From NCBI GenBank assembly GCA_020543525.1, contig JAHYIO010000039.1, positions 186,001 to 250,000 of the forward strand: a stretch of DNA of 64,000 bases, read 5' to 3'. This stretch comes from Coriolopsis trogii. Taxonomy: Eukaryota > Basidiomycota > Agaricomycetes > Polyporales > Polyporaceae. Shown here one piece after another: positions 24,819-36,463 of this stretch (the first letter of the stretch is position 1; the number at the start of each line of letters is the position of its first letter). Position numbers and translations under genes: made by a program. A model generated the notes under the pieces. The model was not told the origin of the DNA, ran no database searches, and saw only the letters and a list, made by a program, of their open reading frames with translations.

Positions 24819-25190
24819 GCTTCCCTGCTGCTCGACTAGGACATATATTGCGCAGCTGAGTTATCACAGCACCATTACCATCTCCTTTTGTATCCTCTGC
24901 CCTATTCTATGGTATATGCTCCTTATGTTTTCAGTCAGCATGTCCTAGAGTATTCAATGGATATCTAATTGTCTGTCACCTATGGAGGTTCTGAGCGTCC
25001 GGATATGCGCCTTTGCGAGATCTAAATAAGACCTTATGAGATGGTACTAATCCCTCTTATCCAACCTTATCGACATATTTAGAAAGATATATAACTTATG
25101 AGGAATAATCGACTACTTGACCTTATAAGGGCTATTAGAGTTCGTTATGTCTCACTTAAGGCTCTTTAGGAGGGGGGAAATTTGCTGATG
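24819..25190. repeat. Right subterminal region and terminal inverted repeat of Plavaka element
   Basis: No gene. Bases 25000-25175 are rich in CTTATNAG, CTTAAG and TTAG words, typical of subterminal transposase-binding repeats; 25160-25190 is the right terminal repeat (reverse complement begins catcagcaaa). Confidence 0.6.
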
Positions 25191-25657
25191 AACGCGGGCG
25201 TGGGGACAAAAACCTCACGTCGGGACAAAACCAGGTGACGATGGCGTCGGGACCACAACTTCAGTACCCCCGTCGGTGACCTCCATGTCTGACTGAATCC
25301 ATTCCCGTTCATAGGTCAGCACATCGAGCAGCCTCAGCGAAGTCACGAATCAAGTTGAGCATGTAGTCCTATACGCAGCGGCGAGAGTGGGTCGACAGGA
25401 GTACTCCTGACTTCTCATGTGACGCCCATCAACGCCCACAAACACTGCGTGCGGACGAAGGTGATGTGTACATACCCCCACAGGCTCAAAAGCTGAGACG
25501 GCTGCCCTTGTGCTGAACCCCGTTCTTGCTGCCTTCACCAGTCCGGTCGCTGTGTACTCTCTCTTCGAACTGTTTCTAAGTAGCTAACGCCAACGATACG
25601 CGGGGTATATTCTCTAGTTTGGTAGCGGCGGGACACAAGCCTGTCACGTTGGCTAAA
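25191..25657. other. 5' region of membrane protein 1
   Basis: Non-coding. A direct repeat of GGGACAAAA occurs near 25200-25230, and a TATAT at 25606 lies 52 bases before the ATG of the next gene. Confidence 0.4.
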
Positions 25658-26980
25658 ATGCCCCGCGCATTCCCTGATACACCCGACAGCGATGTCATTC
25701 TGGATGATAGCGATGGTACTGTGCGATATGCCAACGCCAACCAGGCGCTCGACTTGTTATGGATCAATCCTCCCATAGAAGACGGGGCTTACATGGAAAC
25801 CTCGCATTACACGTTCGGACCGGGCAACAGTGCTTCGCTGACATTCCACGGTGAGGACTCCGAGGGCGTGCGTGGATATATTGTTGACCTCAGAGCATGG
25901 GCAGGAACTAGAGTCGCAGTTTATGGTCGACTTTCTGGCACCGGTGCGGTTGCCAATTACACACTCGTCAACATCAACCAAACCGTTCTCCTCACCAGCA
26001 CTCAGTACAACCTCAGCGCAGAACATGTCTTATTATACCAGTCTGATCCCTTGCCATTCGCCAACTACACTCTCACTGTTACGCTCGAAGTCGGATATGC
26101 TTCGGATAACAGGATTTACTTGGACTGGTTCGAGTACAACCAGACACTGCGCACCGGAGAATCAGTCACGTTCACTCCAACGCCCTCCCCGACTGGAGCA
26201 AACTCTCCCTCCTCTTACATCTCCTCTGCGTCCCTCACCTCTACCGCCTCGTCATCAGCCTCCCATGCTGTTGGATCGACCCTTGCTCCGTCTGAGTCCA
26301 GCCACACCTCGGAACATGGGGTGCCCATCGCCGCGATAGTGGGGGGTGCAGTTGGCGGTTTCGTTGCATTCCTATGCGTCGCGTTAGTTGGATTTTGGCT
26401 CGGTCGGAGACGTCTCGGACAGACTCGAGTCGTCGACCTGACGCGCGACGCCGACGAGAACATCGGGGTCAACCACCATAGCGGTCTCACTGCGGCTCCT
26501 GAGGATGGACGCGGTACGTTCGCATTAACAAACCAGCAGACCGTCATCTGCGTACGTGCTCGCTAACGATCTGTGTGCACAGACTACCCCGGCCCACAGT
26601 CGCCTGGGAGCGGTACAAGGCTCACAATTGGCTCCCCTAGTAGCAGTCCTATCGGTGCCAGTCGACCTGCGGTGCGAGTGCAGGATTCGCGTACCCAATC
26701 TTTGGTCAGGACGTCGGAAATATTCTCAGACTCGGAGGCGTCCGGGTCCTCCACTGCGAGGGACAGCTCGACTACAGCCATGAAGGAGAAGTCGAGACTT
26801 GGTGGGGAGAAGTCCCTCGTGTACCTCTCACAATCCGGAACGTCCATCCGGATGAGTGCCGCTTCGGACGCTGCCCGACTGACCATCGGTGAAGGCGACT
26901 TGCAGATCCAGTCCCGCACCGGTGAGGTGGCCGATGTCAGGAATGAGGATGCAGAGCAGCCCCCGGCGTATGCTCCGTGA
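25658..26980 (+). CDS. Single-pass membrane protein 1 of the WIEYN ectodomain family (417 aa)
   Basis: Two exons, 25658-26513 and 26583-26980, joined in frame. Start MPRAFPDTPDSD; no signal peptide is obvious, as in its paralogs here. Ectodomain (to ~residue 165) has DVILDDSDG, a TF.GEDSEG segment, a GTRVAVYG strand, many N-x-S/T sites, PFANYTLTVTLE and the family signature LDWFEYNQT. Then a Ser/Thr-rich stalk, a transmembrane helix starting PIAAIVGGAVGGFVAF followed by WLGRRR, and a ~170-residue cytoplasmic tail ending PPAYAP. The fold resembles a galactose-binding-like beta sandwich (inference). Such proteins are abundant in Agaricomycetes and presumed cell-surface sensors, without proven function. 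Adjoins the right end of the Plavaka element. Confidence 0.82.
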
Positions 26981-28566
26981 CGGGCGGAGTTGGGGGGCAG
27001 TGTGGTGACTAGTATAGTTTCGCCACGATGGAGGCTTCGTGCTAGCGCTCCAGCAATGCTGCCTCGTTCAGTTGTTGAAGGAGTACGCTCATGATGACAA
27101 TATGAAGCATATGACGATAGTAGCAATGCGACACTGTACATCAACAAAGTTATCTGTGATCGACAACTACGATGCATACAGGTCTGCATCAAGACGACAG
27201 AGCCCAATGACACCTGACGATATCCGTCGACCTACCCCCTTCAACTTCACCTCCTGCGAGTCCTCCTTTGGCTTCGGCTGCGTTCGGCACCTGCAAAGTT
27301 GTGTCTTTCGTGTGTTTCCTTGCGCGGCACGCGCGTCCATCGCGGCAACTGGAACAACGCGCTGAACAGCACCTGCGAGACCGCGGGCAGGCTCCGCCAC
27401 ACACGCCATGGCGCACGGATGCCAGTGCTTCATGGCAACCTATGTGAAGTCCTCTTGTGCGGCGCCCACTGGACGACATTTGCGCCGACGTCACTGGACG
27501 ACATTTGCGCCGACGTCGCAAGTGAATGCACCGGCGCGCGCGTACGATCGTCTTCCGTGCTTCGTTGAAGTGCTTCCGCACAGGGTAGGGTACAGATCGT
27601 TTGGTGGGTATGCGACCGCCTTCACTGCTGCGATGTGGTAATATCGCCCTGTGCAACGTGAGGCGAAACGCATGTTCGCGCTCAAGCCCTGCGTACCCGT
27701 GCACCTTCGAGCGTCGCATGTGGAGGTTTGCGATCCCGGCAGGCACCCCTCGCCATGGTGCCTGAGCAGCTACATCACTGTGTCGCTGATTGCGCGCGCC
27801 GTCGTTCATATTCTCCTGTTACAAAACGAAGTGAAGCGCGGTCCTGCATGACCGGCATGATCGAGTGCCAGTGTGAAGGGAGTTTCTCCAGCTCGTCGTT
27901 CTTCGCTCAGTACAGGTCGTTGATGAGAAGGCGCACATATGACTAGAAAACCCTGGCTTCTGTTGAGAACATGGTCACCGATCTCTCACTGGGACGCGAA
28001 CCTTGGTAGACACCTCTATAAAACTCTATTGGTGGGAGTTGAACTCAGAGCCCGGACTCCATGATCGCGTGTATATGATTGCGGCAGAGCGCCCTGGAAG
28101 GGAGGAAGAATCATTCCGTCATGTTGAGATAAGGCAGCGGTTGGAGATGGACTGCATTGGTTATGTCTTGGTCATTGGGGTGGCACCGGCCCGGGGATGC
28201 TACGACGGAGGTGTCTTTTCTTTCTCTGCTCTCAAGGACCTGTGTATACTATGGATTAGTGTGGCTATAGCAGTGATAACTATGCGCGAAATGACGAACA
28301 ACTCACCGACTTGCGAGATTCTGCCAGCCCGCCCAAGACGTCATGGACGTGTATCCATATGGATGCCTTGTCATAAGTTCCTGTTGCATACAATTAGAAG
28401 AGTAGTTTAAGATAGACAATCCGCCAAGCGATGATTTTCATGCGAACAATCACATGGAAGAGGCCGAGAAATGGATGTGATACAATGCTATAAGGATAAG
28501 TGCGAGGCAAACAACATGTCAGCGACTCATACCAGTCTTGAGGAAATGTACGACGACTGCGCAGAA
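26981..28566. other. Intergenic region, no supported gene
   Basis: Short open frames in all frames, including a 206-codon minus-strand frame (27809-27189) with Arg/Cys-rich composition unlike real proteins. Contains the 25-bp tandem repeat noted separately and the 3' ends of two convergent genes. Confidence 0.5.
27467..27516. repeat. Perfect tandem duplication of 25 bp
   Basis: Unit starts cactggacgacatttgcgcc and occurs at 27467-27491 and 27492-27516 without mismatch. It lies outside any supported gene. Confidence 0.9.
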
Positions 28567-29381
28567 TCATAATGATGCCTATAACAGAGGAGAGATGAGA
28601 TGTTATTCGTGTTGACCTGTATGATATGCTTACAAGGTAACTCTGTCGCGACCACCACCACTGCGGCCCTGTCAATTGCTCCCCAGACATCTCTCTCATT
28701 GCCTTATTCAGAGTCCTCCCCGCTCGCTTCCACGACGACAATAGCTCGACGACCCCAAACCGTTCCTCCACGTCATAGTTTGACCAGACGTAAATCATGC
28801 CGTCCCAGTCGAGGGAGCACGCCCTCCCAATCTCCAGCCGGACACCTGCACTCCGTGCGAGTTTACCGACGACCATCAACAGGGCGAGGTTTTGGAGCTT
28901 GCTCAATATCTCAGGATTGCTGTAATGCTTCTCAGAGAGGTCGAAGAAATCCATCTCCTCCTTGCCCCCGAAGAGATTGCGCGATGCCTTCATGACAGGG
29001 AAGTGTATGTGATGTCGTTGCGCGAACTTGAGCACTTGATCGTACTTGAATGGCCAGCCATAATAGCGCAGGGGAGGATTTGTGCCACTGCTGCCGATGT
29101 CATCTGGACCGAGATTATCTTGGGGGGCGAAGCGCATCATCATCCTCTTCCGCTTCTGCGCGCGACCTCCGTCAACTCGCCGTAACCAATCCACACGTCG
29201 CCAATGAGCAACGTACCTTCGTCTCAACAGTCTCAAGAATTGATGCGTCGGTATCCGACAACATGCTGCTGAGCTTCGACATAGTCTTGCCTGCCTTCAA
29301 GGGCGGTGGTGTGGCTTGGTTAGCGCATCGTTTGCGTTTGGTGGCGAGACGTGTGTTGTGTGCGGGCGGCGAAAATGACAT
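28567..29381 (-). CDS. Unknown protein (232 aa, three exons)
   Basis: Exons 29381-29217, 29155-28634 and a 12-nt last exon 28578-28567 (three codons plus TGA) keep frame. N-terminus is basic (MSFSPPAHNTRLATKRKRC), then KRKRMMMRF, then a globular part with YYGWPFKYDQVLKFAQRH, EEMDFFDLSEKHYSN, a hydrophobic helix QNLALLMVVGKLARSAG, and DGMIYVWSNYDVEERFGVVEL. I do not recognise the family. The mixed aromatic/acidic pattern and consistent splicing argue for a real cytosolic protein. If the last intron is not removed the frame continues to 28394 with less protein-like sequence. Confidence 0.6.
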
Positions 29382-30816
29382 ATTAGTAGTGTCAATGATT
29401 TGATATTCAAGTAGGGCAGAGCGAAGGATGAGATAGATGAAGCGTGTTCGTGGTAAGAGACTTGAAGGTGTCGGGATCGCGCACGACTCTTGCCTGACGC
29501 CGAGAGTCTGAGCGCCTACACGGGACCCTCAGCACCATCTGCGGATGAGTGAAGCATACAAATGTCCCGCTAGGTCCAAGCTTTAGATAGTTGCTTGAAA
29601 TATATAGGCCGATTTGTGCCGTCAGTCTCTATGGACTCAGGAGGTCGCTGAGGAGATGCGACAATTCTGTCATTCACACAACCACTACTAGCACCGTAAC
29701 GATCGTCCTATCGAGCTGGAACGTACCTAGTACTTACTAGGCTACCTCCGTCCTCGCATCTTACTGCACAATCAAATAAAACACGAAGTGCAGATGGCAA
29801 AAGTGACTGAGTGCACAAGGAAAAGCATAGACAGCATGGACAGTGACTCGACGTATCGCTCTCTCCCAGCAGCTGTGTAGAGGTAATGCACGTCGGGAAT
29901 GAGACTGGATTAGCCATCCACCTCGATGTCCATGCATGCCATCGGCTTGGGAGTAACCTTCGAGAGGATCTGGAAAGTCACGTCGTACTCGCGATCGTAG
30001 GCATCACTGCTGTCATCAGAGCGATCGTAGGCATCACTGCTGTCATCAGAGCGAGCGCAGCTGAGGACCAGATGAGCAGCGTGGCACGAAAGAACTTTGA
30101 ACAGCCTACTCTTCCGTCACCGTAATCCGTTCGACATCTGGCGTGTCGTTCACGACAGTGCAAAGAGACAGGTCGCCAGAAGGTGCGAAGCTCTCGATAG
30201 CACGAGCGACGAGAGTGCCAAGTTGTGTCGTTATACGCCCCAAAAGTCACCTCAGAACTTTGCTCGACAGCCTTACGAGACGTGTCGTAGCCGCATCGAA
30301 TCTTGTCTTCTCCCTGCTTCCTCTCATCGATAGGCCAGTGCATGACTGCTATAGCCTATAGACGGCACGACGAGAAGTAACGGGTCTATAGCTGGGTACA
30401 CCTCGACCCGCCTGTTCGTGAGGATCGTCAGTGATGCGTACGATTGTGGGCTGTCTACGATGCAGGGACGTACACGCCTTATCATGCCGGCTCCCATCGG
30501 AAGCAGCTGACGGTAGAGTTCCAGAGAAGCCCTAGAGATGTAAGCGACCGCACCACAAGATTATTCAGAGTGAATGTGCAGAACGACGAATGCATTGCAT
30601 GTGAACCGGCAGATGACTGAACGCTGAAGGCTACATCGAGTGGTGTCTAGCAACACAAAGACTTCTAAGTGATGCGACAAAGTGAGGTATACAATACGTG
30701 CGAGAGCGGGAGCGTCTGTCAGGCATTAGAGACAGAGACTCAGAGGAAACCGAGGGCGTGAGGATGACAGTGGAGGCGCAGACAAATGGGGGACCATGCA
30801 GGAAACAGAGCGTATT
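29382..30816. other. Intergenic region, no supported gene
   Basis: Upstream of the leftward unknown gene and downstream of zuotin. Only short frames; holds a 30-bp tandem duplication at 29991-30050. Confidence 0.55.
29991..30050. repeat. Perfect tandem duplication of 30 bp
   Basis: Unit starts gcgatcgtaggcatcactgc; copies at 29991-30020 and 30021-30050 are identical. Non-coding context. Confidence 0.9.
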
Positions 30817-32430
30817 TCACGGCTCGGGAGTTCCGCCTTCCGCCGCGCGTTGCTGCCGACGGGCCTTCTTCGCGGCGTTCGCAGCGGCAGCCTTCGCCTT
30901 CTTCGCCTCGGCGCGTGCAGCCTGCAAAACACGAGTCGCAGTTGAGTACGAGACAGGCAGACGAGACCCACAACGCAGCCGCAAGTATATGCACACGCAC
31001 CTTTTCCTCCTCTTCCTTCTTCTTTGCCTCCTCTTCCGCCTTGCGCTTCTCCTCCTCCTCCTTCTGCTTCGCGTTCTGCGCGCCGTTCACGCCGCCCTTG
31101 TTCTTCTTCTTTGCCTCTCGCGCCTCCTTCTCTTCCTGCTTGATACGCTTGATACGTGGGTCGCAGGCGAGAGCGGTGTCGACGATCCCGCGCAGGCGTG
31201 CGGTGTCCTCCTTTTTACGACGCGCACGCTCCGACTTGTTCTTCTTCTCCGTGTAACGCTTATCGTCACGGCTGCGAGGTATGTCAGTATGTGTGATCCA
31301 CAGGGTTATGGTGGGTCACAGGAGTAGGGCGAATACGCACTTATCGCTGCCCTCATTGACCTCCTTGTCCAAATATTCGAAGCTCCTCCAGCTGTCGAAG
31401 TTGTACCAGAAGTCATAGAACGCCTCAACCTTCTCCTTCGGGTCATCATACGAGCCAAGCATCGGCACAGGTTGTTTCCGGCTGAAGCGTGCCTCGCGCT
31501 CGAATACTGGCGCGAAAGCCTGGAAGAAGTACTTCTCGGGGTTCTTTGCCTTGGTAATTTGAGATTGCGTAGGAACGTCCGCTTCGAGCAAGTCATAGTA
31601 GGGGTCGACAGAGTCGAATTGACGGCGCCTCTCGGGGTTTGTGAGGACCTCGAACGCTTTTTGGATGCACTTGAAGAAGGCATCATCGTTGGAATCGCCG
31701 ACTACGCCCGCCTTCTTGTCGGGATGGTGCTTGAGCACCTTTTTCCTGTCTGGAGTGTTACGAATCAGCATCTAGCCCTGTTGCAGAGATTGTAGCGCAG
31801 CATCGTGCACGGCGAGTGTCCAGTGAATTTCAGACTGAATCCAGTGCATATCTCCGGGGGTGGGCGTGCGAAACAGTGTAATGGAGGGATGACGGGGGCA
31901 AAGAGGGTTCAGAGAACGAGAACTCACGCGCAATCTTGATCTGCTCATCCGTCGCCTTGTACCGCAGATGCGATAATCCGAGCACGGCGTAATGGTCTTG
32001 TTTCTGAAGATGCGCAGATGTCAAGTTCGTGGAGCTTCAAGACGGAATAATTCGCACGTGAGCGCACCTTCCACTCTTTGGGATCGAGCAAAAGCAGATC
32101 TTCCGTCTCCTCCTCATCACCGACACCGAGATCATCCTCAATGGACGTGCCTGCTCCGTTCAGTGCGGCTAGGCGTTTCTGCTCCTCCTCGGTGTGCTTG
32201 TCATGTTCTTCGAATGTGAGCTTGTGCACGGCTCTCCGGACGTGGGCGAGGTATGCTTGGCCAGCAGGGAGGAGCTTGCGCTCGACAAGGGCTTCTCTGT
32301 CTTTCAGTCCACTGTGCTCCAGACAGATCTACCGATACTCACGCGAAACAGACTTGCCCGACGGCGCAGGTGGTGTCCAGCTCGCTGGGAGTGGTGGGGG
32401 AACGACAGGGAGTTGCACGACGTTCGCCAT
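30817..32430 (-). CDS. ZUO1: Zuotin, ribosome-associated J-domain co-chaperone (393 aa, six exons)
   Basis: Exons 32430-32339, 32296-32068, 32003-31928, 31749-31341, 31271-31001 and 30921-30817 keep frame. Domain order: N-terminal MANVVQLPVVPPPLPASW; REEALVERKLLPAGQAYLAHVRR; J-domain with QDHYAVLGL, KATDEQIKIA and the essential HPD in KKVLKHHPDKK (Hsp70 stimulation); zuotin homology region (FDSVDPYYD, YFFQAFAPVFEREARFS, FYDFWYNFDSWRSFEYLDKE, DNRDDKRYTEKKNKSERARRKKED), then a highly charged Lys/Glu/Ala helix that binds ribosomes. Works with Ssz1 in the ribosome-associated complex at the tunnel exit. It ends about 40 residues short of yeast Zuo1 and has no SANT repeats. The third intron (~178 nt) is unusually long for this window. 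Most conserved gene here. Confidence 0.93.
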
Positions 32431-32961
32431 CGCGGATTTTAGGCGATTGAAGGGATAGGGAAGGGAAAGAGAGTAAGGAAATTGAGCAAGACGTCGATAC
32501 CGACAAGCCTCAGCCTCACCACTCGCCGGCAAGCAAAAATTTCCCAGTCTCCCGTCTACCTTCCTCATTTGGCTCTGGCGCGCGGCTGGGATGACGCCTG
32601 GATGAGCGGTCTCGTGATGTGCGTGACCACGTTCGAGTCGCGTCGCGTCGCGTCACTAACTACTTGCCTCTCTCTCTGGTCCCTGCCCCTGCATTCAGCA
32701 GGGTGGGCTACAATACTCATCTTGGCTAACCGTTGTGTCTCTGCTCCACTGCGCCGCGCTATCCAGGTCAGTCACGTGGTCGAACCTCCACTGCGGGCAT
32801 ACCCGTATTCGACGGTCAAGAGGTCTGGCCAAGCACGACAGCCCACGTCGACAGCGTCGTTCCGTGAAGCACGAACTGGACGCGATGCGGAGTGTCCGCC
32901 GTGGATGGTATAATGGTCACTCTACATCACACTGACGCGTGAACCTTTGCAGCTTAGAGCG
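32431..32961. other. Divergent promoter region of zuotin and exonuclease A
   Basis: 531 bp between the minus-strand zuotin start and the first possible start of the next plus-strand gene. No other gene seen. Confidence 0.5.
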
Positions 32962-33320
32962 ATGGCCACAGAAGCAAAGCTGCCTTTGTCGTTGAATCGA
33001 ACCAGCTCTGCCAATGCTCCACACGATGCGACACCTCTACCTCTGACAGTGAAACCACGATCAAAGCTGCTTGCTACTTTGAACGAGGAGATACCCAATT
33101 GGCTCGCTGGGCCATCCAACTCCTCAGGACAAAGTGGCCATAATTCACTACTTAAGACCACGTACGTTCACTGTGCTTCAACCTTCTCTCATCTGTGTAC
33201 ATTGGCGATTTACTACCCATGAGCATTTGGACCCGTCAAGCCAGTCACGCTCTACGGCGACCACCTGCGTCTTTCTTTGCTCACATCCATGCACTTCGCA
33301 GGATCGGTGCTGCCACTACC

Positions 33321-34943
33321 ATGGCCACTGAGAACACCGCCTCATTCAAAACTTCAGTACCCAAAGGCGCCGCAACGAAGAGCAAACCTGCCTCAAAGGG
33401 AAAGGCCAAGGCGACTCCATCATCTCTCCAGAGAACGACAAGTGATATCGAAAATCAACCCGATGTCGTAAGCGCATTACTCGACGGACACCCGGACGAG
33501 GCAGCACCACAACCACGGGCGAGTAAAGCGCCACTGTCCTTGTACTCGTACAAGCAGTACCGCCCCACACCGACAGTTGTATACACCCGTCATGAGGAAG
33601 AGGCGAACGACCTCGTGCAGTGCCTCAAGGGTCCGTTGGGATTCGATCTAGAGTGGGTCGTGACCTTCCGTCGCGGCAAGACTCCAACGGAGAAGAGGAC
33701 GGGGCTTGTGCAGATATGTGACTCGCGCATCATCCTGCTCGTCCAGGTCAGCGCGATGAGCAGTAAGTACCAGACAGGTTTTACAGGAATACGATCTCAC
33801 CTTCGTGCCCCATAGAGTTTCCGCAGAAAGTCAAGGTAAGCAGACGGTGTAGCCGGACGGCGAGCGGTCGATTCTGAGCCTACTGCAGGAGGTCATAGAG
33901 AACAAGGACATCATCAAACTCGGCGCGAACATCCGCAGTACGTACACATTCTGGTCCCATTCTCTATTGCTACTGACTCTGCGCAGACGACGGTCAGAAG
34001 CTGTTCCGTGATTATGGTCTGCTTCCCCGCAACCTCGTAGAACTCGGCGGTTTGGCCCGTCAAGCAGACCCGGAGTGCACCTTCACCCGTTCCATCGTCG
34101 CGCTCTTGAAAGTCGTCGAGCGATATACTGACAAGACCCTTGACAAGGGCCGTGTCCGCACGAGCAACTGGGACGCACCGCTCACGCCGGATCAGATCAC
34201 GTACGCCGCCAACGACGCCCACTGCGCTCTCATGGTCTATAGGAGGCTGATGGAACTCGCGAAAGAGAACGAGCGTGAGATCCGGTGGGACGAGTGTTCG
34301 AGCGACTTGGCGGAGGTTTACCGTGCCAAGACGTCCGTGCCTGCAACTGCCGCACCCCAGGAAGTCACGGCGGAGACGGTGGCAGCCGACGCAAACAATG
34401 TCGCTGCGGCTCAGCCTCGGACGTCCTCTACTCCGCCATCCACTACCGCGCCCGGTAGCTCGTCGACCACGGGAGGGATTGCCGCATCCGCAAAACCAGC
34501 CTCTCCTATACCGCGCGGCGTGTATTCCGGCGAGCTTCCCGCATCCGCACCCGCGGCAACTTCCACCAGCCAATCCCGCCCCGCAAGCCTCAACTCCGAC
34601 TACACCCCTGGTGCCCCACGGCCACAGCACCTCCGCGCGTACAGGCTGTGGCATACGAACGACCTGCCTCTCCGCGAGATCTGCGCGATGCTGCGGACGA
34701 GAGAGAACCCGCTGGCAGAGAGCACTGTGATGTGAGCATCGCCCGCCCGCACGCTTCGACTCTCGCAGAGCTGACCGCTGACCGTCATCCGGGGCGCGCA
34801 GCTCGTACGTCGTGAGGGCGTTGCAGGCGGACCCGAGCCTGCCGTTCTCGATGGAGCGTCTCAAGCCGTTTGTGCAGCTCGAGGCTGGGTCTTGGGCGCG
34901 CCATCGGGAGTGGATACTGCAGAAGGACGGGTATAGGAAGTAA
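33321..34943 (+). CDS. DEDDy 3'-5' exonuclease-domain protein A (465 aa)
   Basis: Exons 33321-33762, 33816-33835, 33889-33937, 33987-34731 and 34802-34943 keep frame. After a basic, low-complexity N-terminus come LYSYKQYRPTPTVVYTRHEEEANDLV and the WRN-like exonuclease: Exo I GFDLEWVV (D-x-E), TGLVQICDSRIILLVQVSAM, Exo II LGANIRNDGQKLFRDYG, Exo III YAANDAHCAL. All DEDDy residues are visible, so it should hydrolyse DNA or RNA 3' ends using two metal ions. A Ser/Pro/Ala-rich linker follows, then a C-terminal helical part (RAYRLWHTNDLPLREICAML...SYVVRALQADPSLPF) shared with exonuclease B. There is no RecQ helicase. An upstream exon 32962-33161 (MATEAKLPLSLNRTSS...) would join at 33302 in frame and could extend the N-terminus by 73 residues. 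Confidence 0.85.
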
Positions 34944-35219
34944 GGGGTTTGCCTGGATGCGACGACGTTTGTGCTGCTAGACACCGCTCGACGTAGCGTT
35001 CAGCGTTCAGTCATCCACATGCAATGCACCTGTCGATCTCTACGAACATGGTCGGTATGCCTCGAATGTTGCCCGGCTCGAAGCCAGCAGATAGATTGAT
35101 TGTATATGTCTTTTCCAAGGTATGTGAGTGTGTCAGTACGAAGCGTCGGGCTGTTGCTAACGTAGCGCGATTCCCGCGGGTATGACCACAGGTGTATCCT
35201 GATCAATCAAAACAACAGA
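34944..35219. other. Short 3' intergenic region between convergent genes
   Basis: 276 bp between exonuclease A and membrane protein 2; nothing recognised. Confidence 0.5.
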
Positions 35220-36463
35220 TCATGGTACATAGGCAGGAGGAACACCCCCGGGCTTATCTTCGTCGCCCGACACCAGTACCACTTGCATGCCTGGCGTTTC
35301 ATCTATCAATCCCTGACGGCTATAGTTCCCGTCGTGAGTTGTGGACATGTCTTCGCTTTGATCTCCGACGGTCGACGAGCCGACATATGAGAGGTGAACA
35401 AGGGAACTTTTCTCGCCTGGCCGAGAGGAGGAGGGCATTCCTGCCCATAGCCCGGATGGTTGCGCATTGCGGCTGGAGATGGCTACGTGGGCTGAGTCAC
35501 GACCTTGCAGCAACGGGTTGGTTTCCACAGGTCGTGACGATACAGCATATGGGAAGATCGAACTTGGGCCAGGAGACACGGCCGTCGATGACGGCGCGCC
35601 CTCGTTCTTCTCCGGGCGATAGTCTGCAACGAAGCATTACGTCGACTAAGCGCTGTGCGGTCGATCCTCGGGAAGGGTGCCGCGTACCTCCCTCGTAAGC
35701 TATACTGTGTCTCCCTGCTCCTCCTCCATCCTCTCGTGTGAGATCAATAACTCCTGATCGTCTGGTACTCCGACGTCTGCCGAGCCAGAACGCCAGGACA
35801 AGCCCTGCGACGAGCAATAGGAGGCCTCCGAGGGCTCCGCCGACTATCGGTCCGATGGGCACCGATGGGACTGTGGTCGCGGTTGAAGACGCCGAGGTGG
35901 TCGTGTCGGTGCTTGTATTTGTGCTTGAGGCAGCAGGTGGGAGCGACGAGGATGCCCTCCCGCTCCTGTCCGCGGTTACGTTGTACTCGATCCAGTCCAA
36001 GGAGTACCATCGGTCGCCCGGGGTGGTGACGAGGATATGCAAGGTATGGTTCCCGAACGGGAGCAGGTCGGACTGGTAGAAGAGGGTGTAGTAGTGCTCG
36101 AAGTAGTCGTTTGGGGGTGTGTAATTTGTCGGCTCCGCCTCGTCGACGCTGTACAGCGTCGTCGGCCCTGTGGTATTTGGCGGGAGCGGGGGAACATATC
36201 CGTATGCTGCTACCTGGACGCCTGCAAACGCGAATGAGCATAGCGACAGTGGTGCGTGCCGCACGTGGTGTTGCACCTTCGAATGTGAACGCCACGGTGC
36301 TGTCGCGCTGATAGCACTCGGACGCTGTCTTGTGGTAATTTGGTCCGACGGTGTCGTTCATGTGGTACCACGGACCCGCTAGACCCCCGTAGTGGAAGAC
36401 CTCGAGTTCTGCGTCGTCGACAATGGCATCGCTGTCGGGAGTGAACTCGGTAGCTCTCGGCAT
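35220..36463 (-). CDS. Single-pass membrane protein 2 of the WIEYN ectodomain family (374 aa)
   Basis: Exons 36463-36277, 36221-35688 and 35623-35220 keep frame. Start MPRATEFTPDSDAIVDD parallels paralog 1. Ectodomain: AFTFEGVQVAAYG (intron falls at the Gly, as in all the minus-strand paralogs), LYSVDEAEPTNYTPP, LLPFGNHTLHILV and the signature LDWIEYNVT. A Ser/Thr stalk, a helix starting PIGPIVGGALGGLLLL, and a positive stop WLGRRRSTRR follow; the tail ends PPAYVP like paralog 1. Presumed surface protein of unknown ligand. It lies convergent with exonuclease A and between the two exonuclease paralogs. Confidence 0.83.

Larger units (their letters stand above)
17476..25190. mobile_element. Plavaka (CMC superfamily) DNA transposon, 7.7 kb, with cargo gene
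   Basis: Left end reads catctgcaaaaatcccccgc; the reverse complement of the right end reads catcagcaaatttcccccct. Over the first 31 bases 24 agree, giving an imperfect terminal inverted repeat. The dinucleotide AA sits directly outside both ends (17474-17475 and 25191-25192), consistent with a 2-bp target duplication. Inside are a transposase on the minus strand and a divergent DUF6532 gene on the plus strand, with AT-richer subterminal regions carrying CCTAATT/TTAGG words. Plavaka is a family of cut-and-paste elements known from Agaricomycetes (family knowledge). Intact transposase and both ends suggest a recent insertion. Boundaries are inferred from TIR matching alone. Confidence 0.75.

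Noticed and set aside
27189..27809. 206-codon minus-strand open frame
   Set aside because: Extremely Arg/Cys/His-rich, includes the 25-bp tandem repeat, and has no family resemblance or splice support.
27986..28060. tRNA-like B-box (GGTTCGCGTCCC on the minus strand)
   Set aside because: The sequences around it do not pair into a T-arm or acceptor stem and no A-box lies at the right distance.
33914..34984. 356-codon minus-strand open frame
   Set aside because: It lies antisense to the exonuclease A exons, which have catalytic motifs and consistent splicing; its sequence is Arg/Cys/Gly-rich without motifs, a codon-bias shadow.
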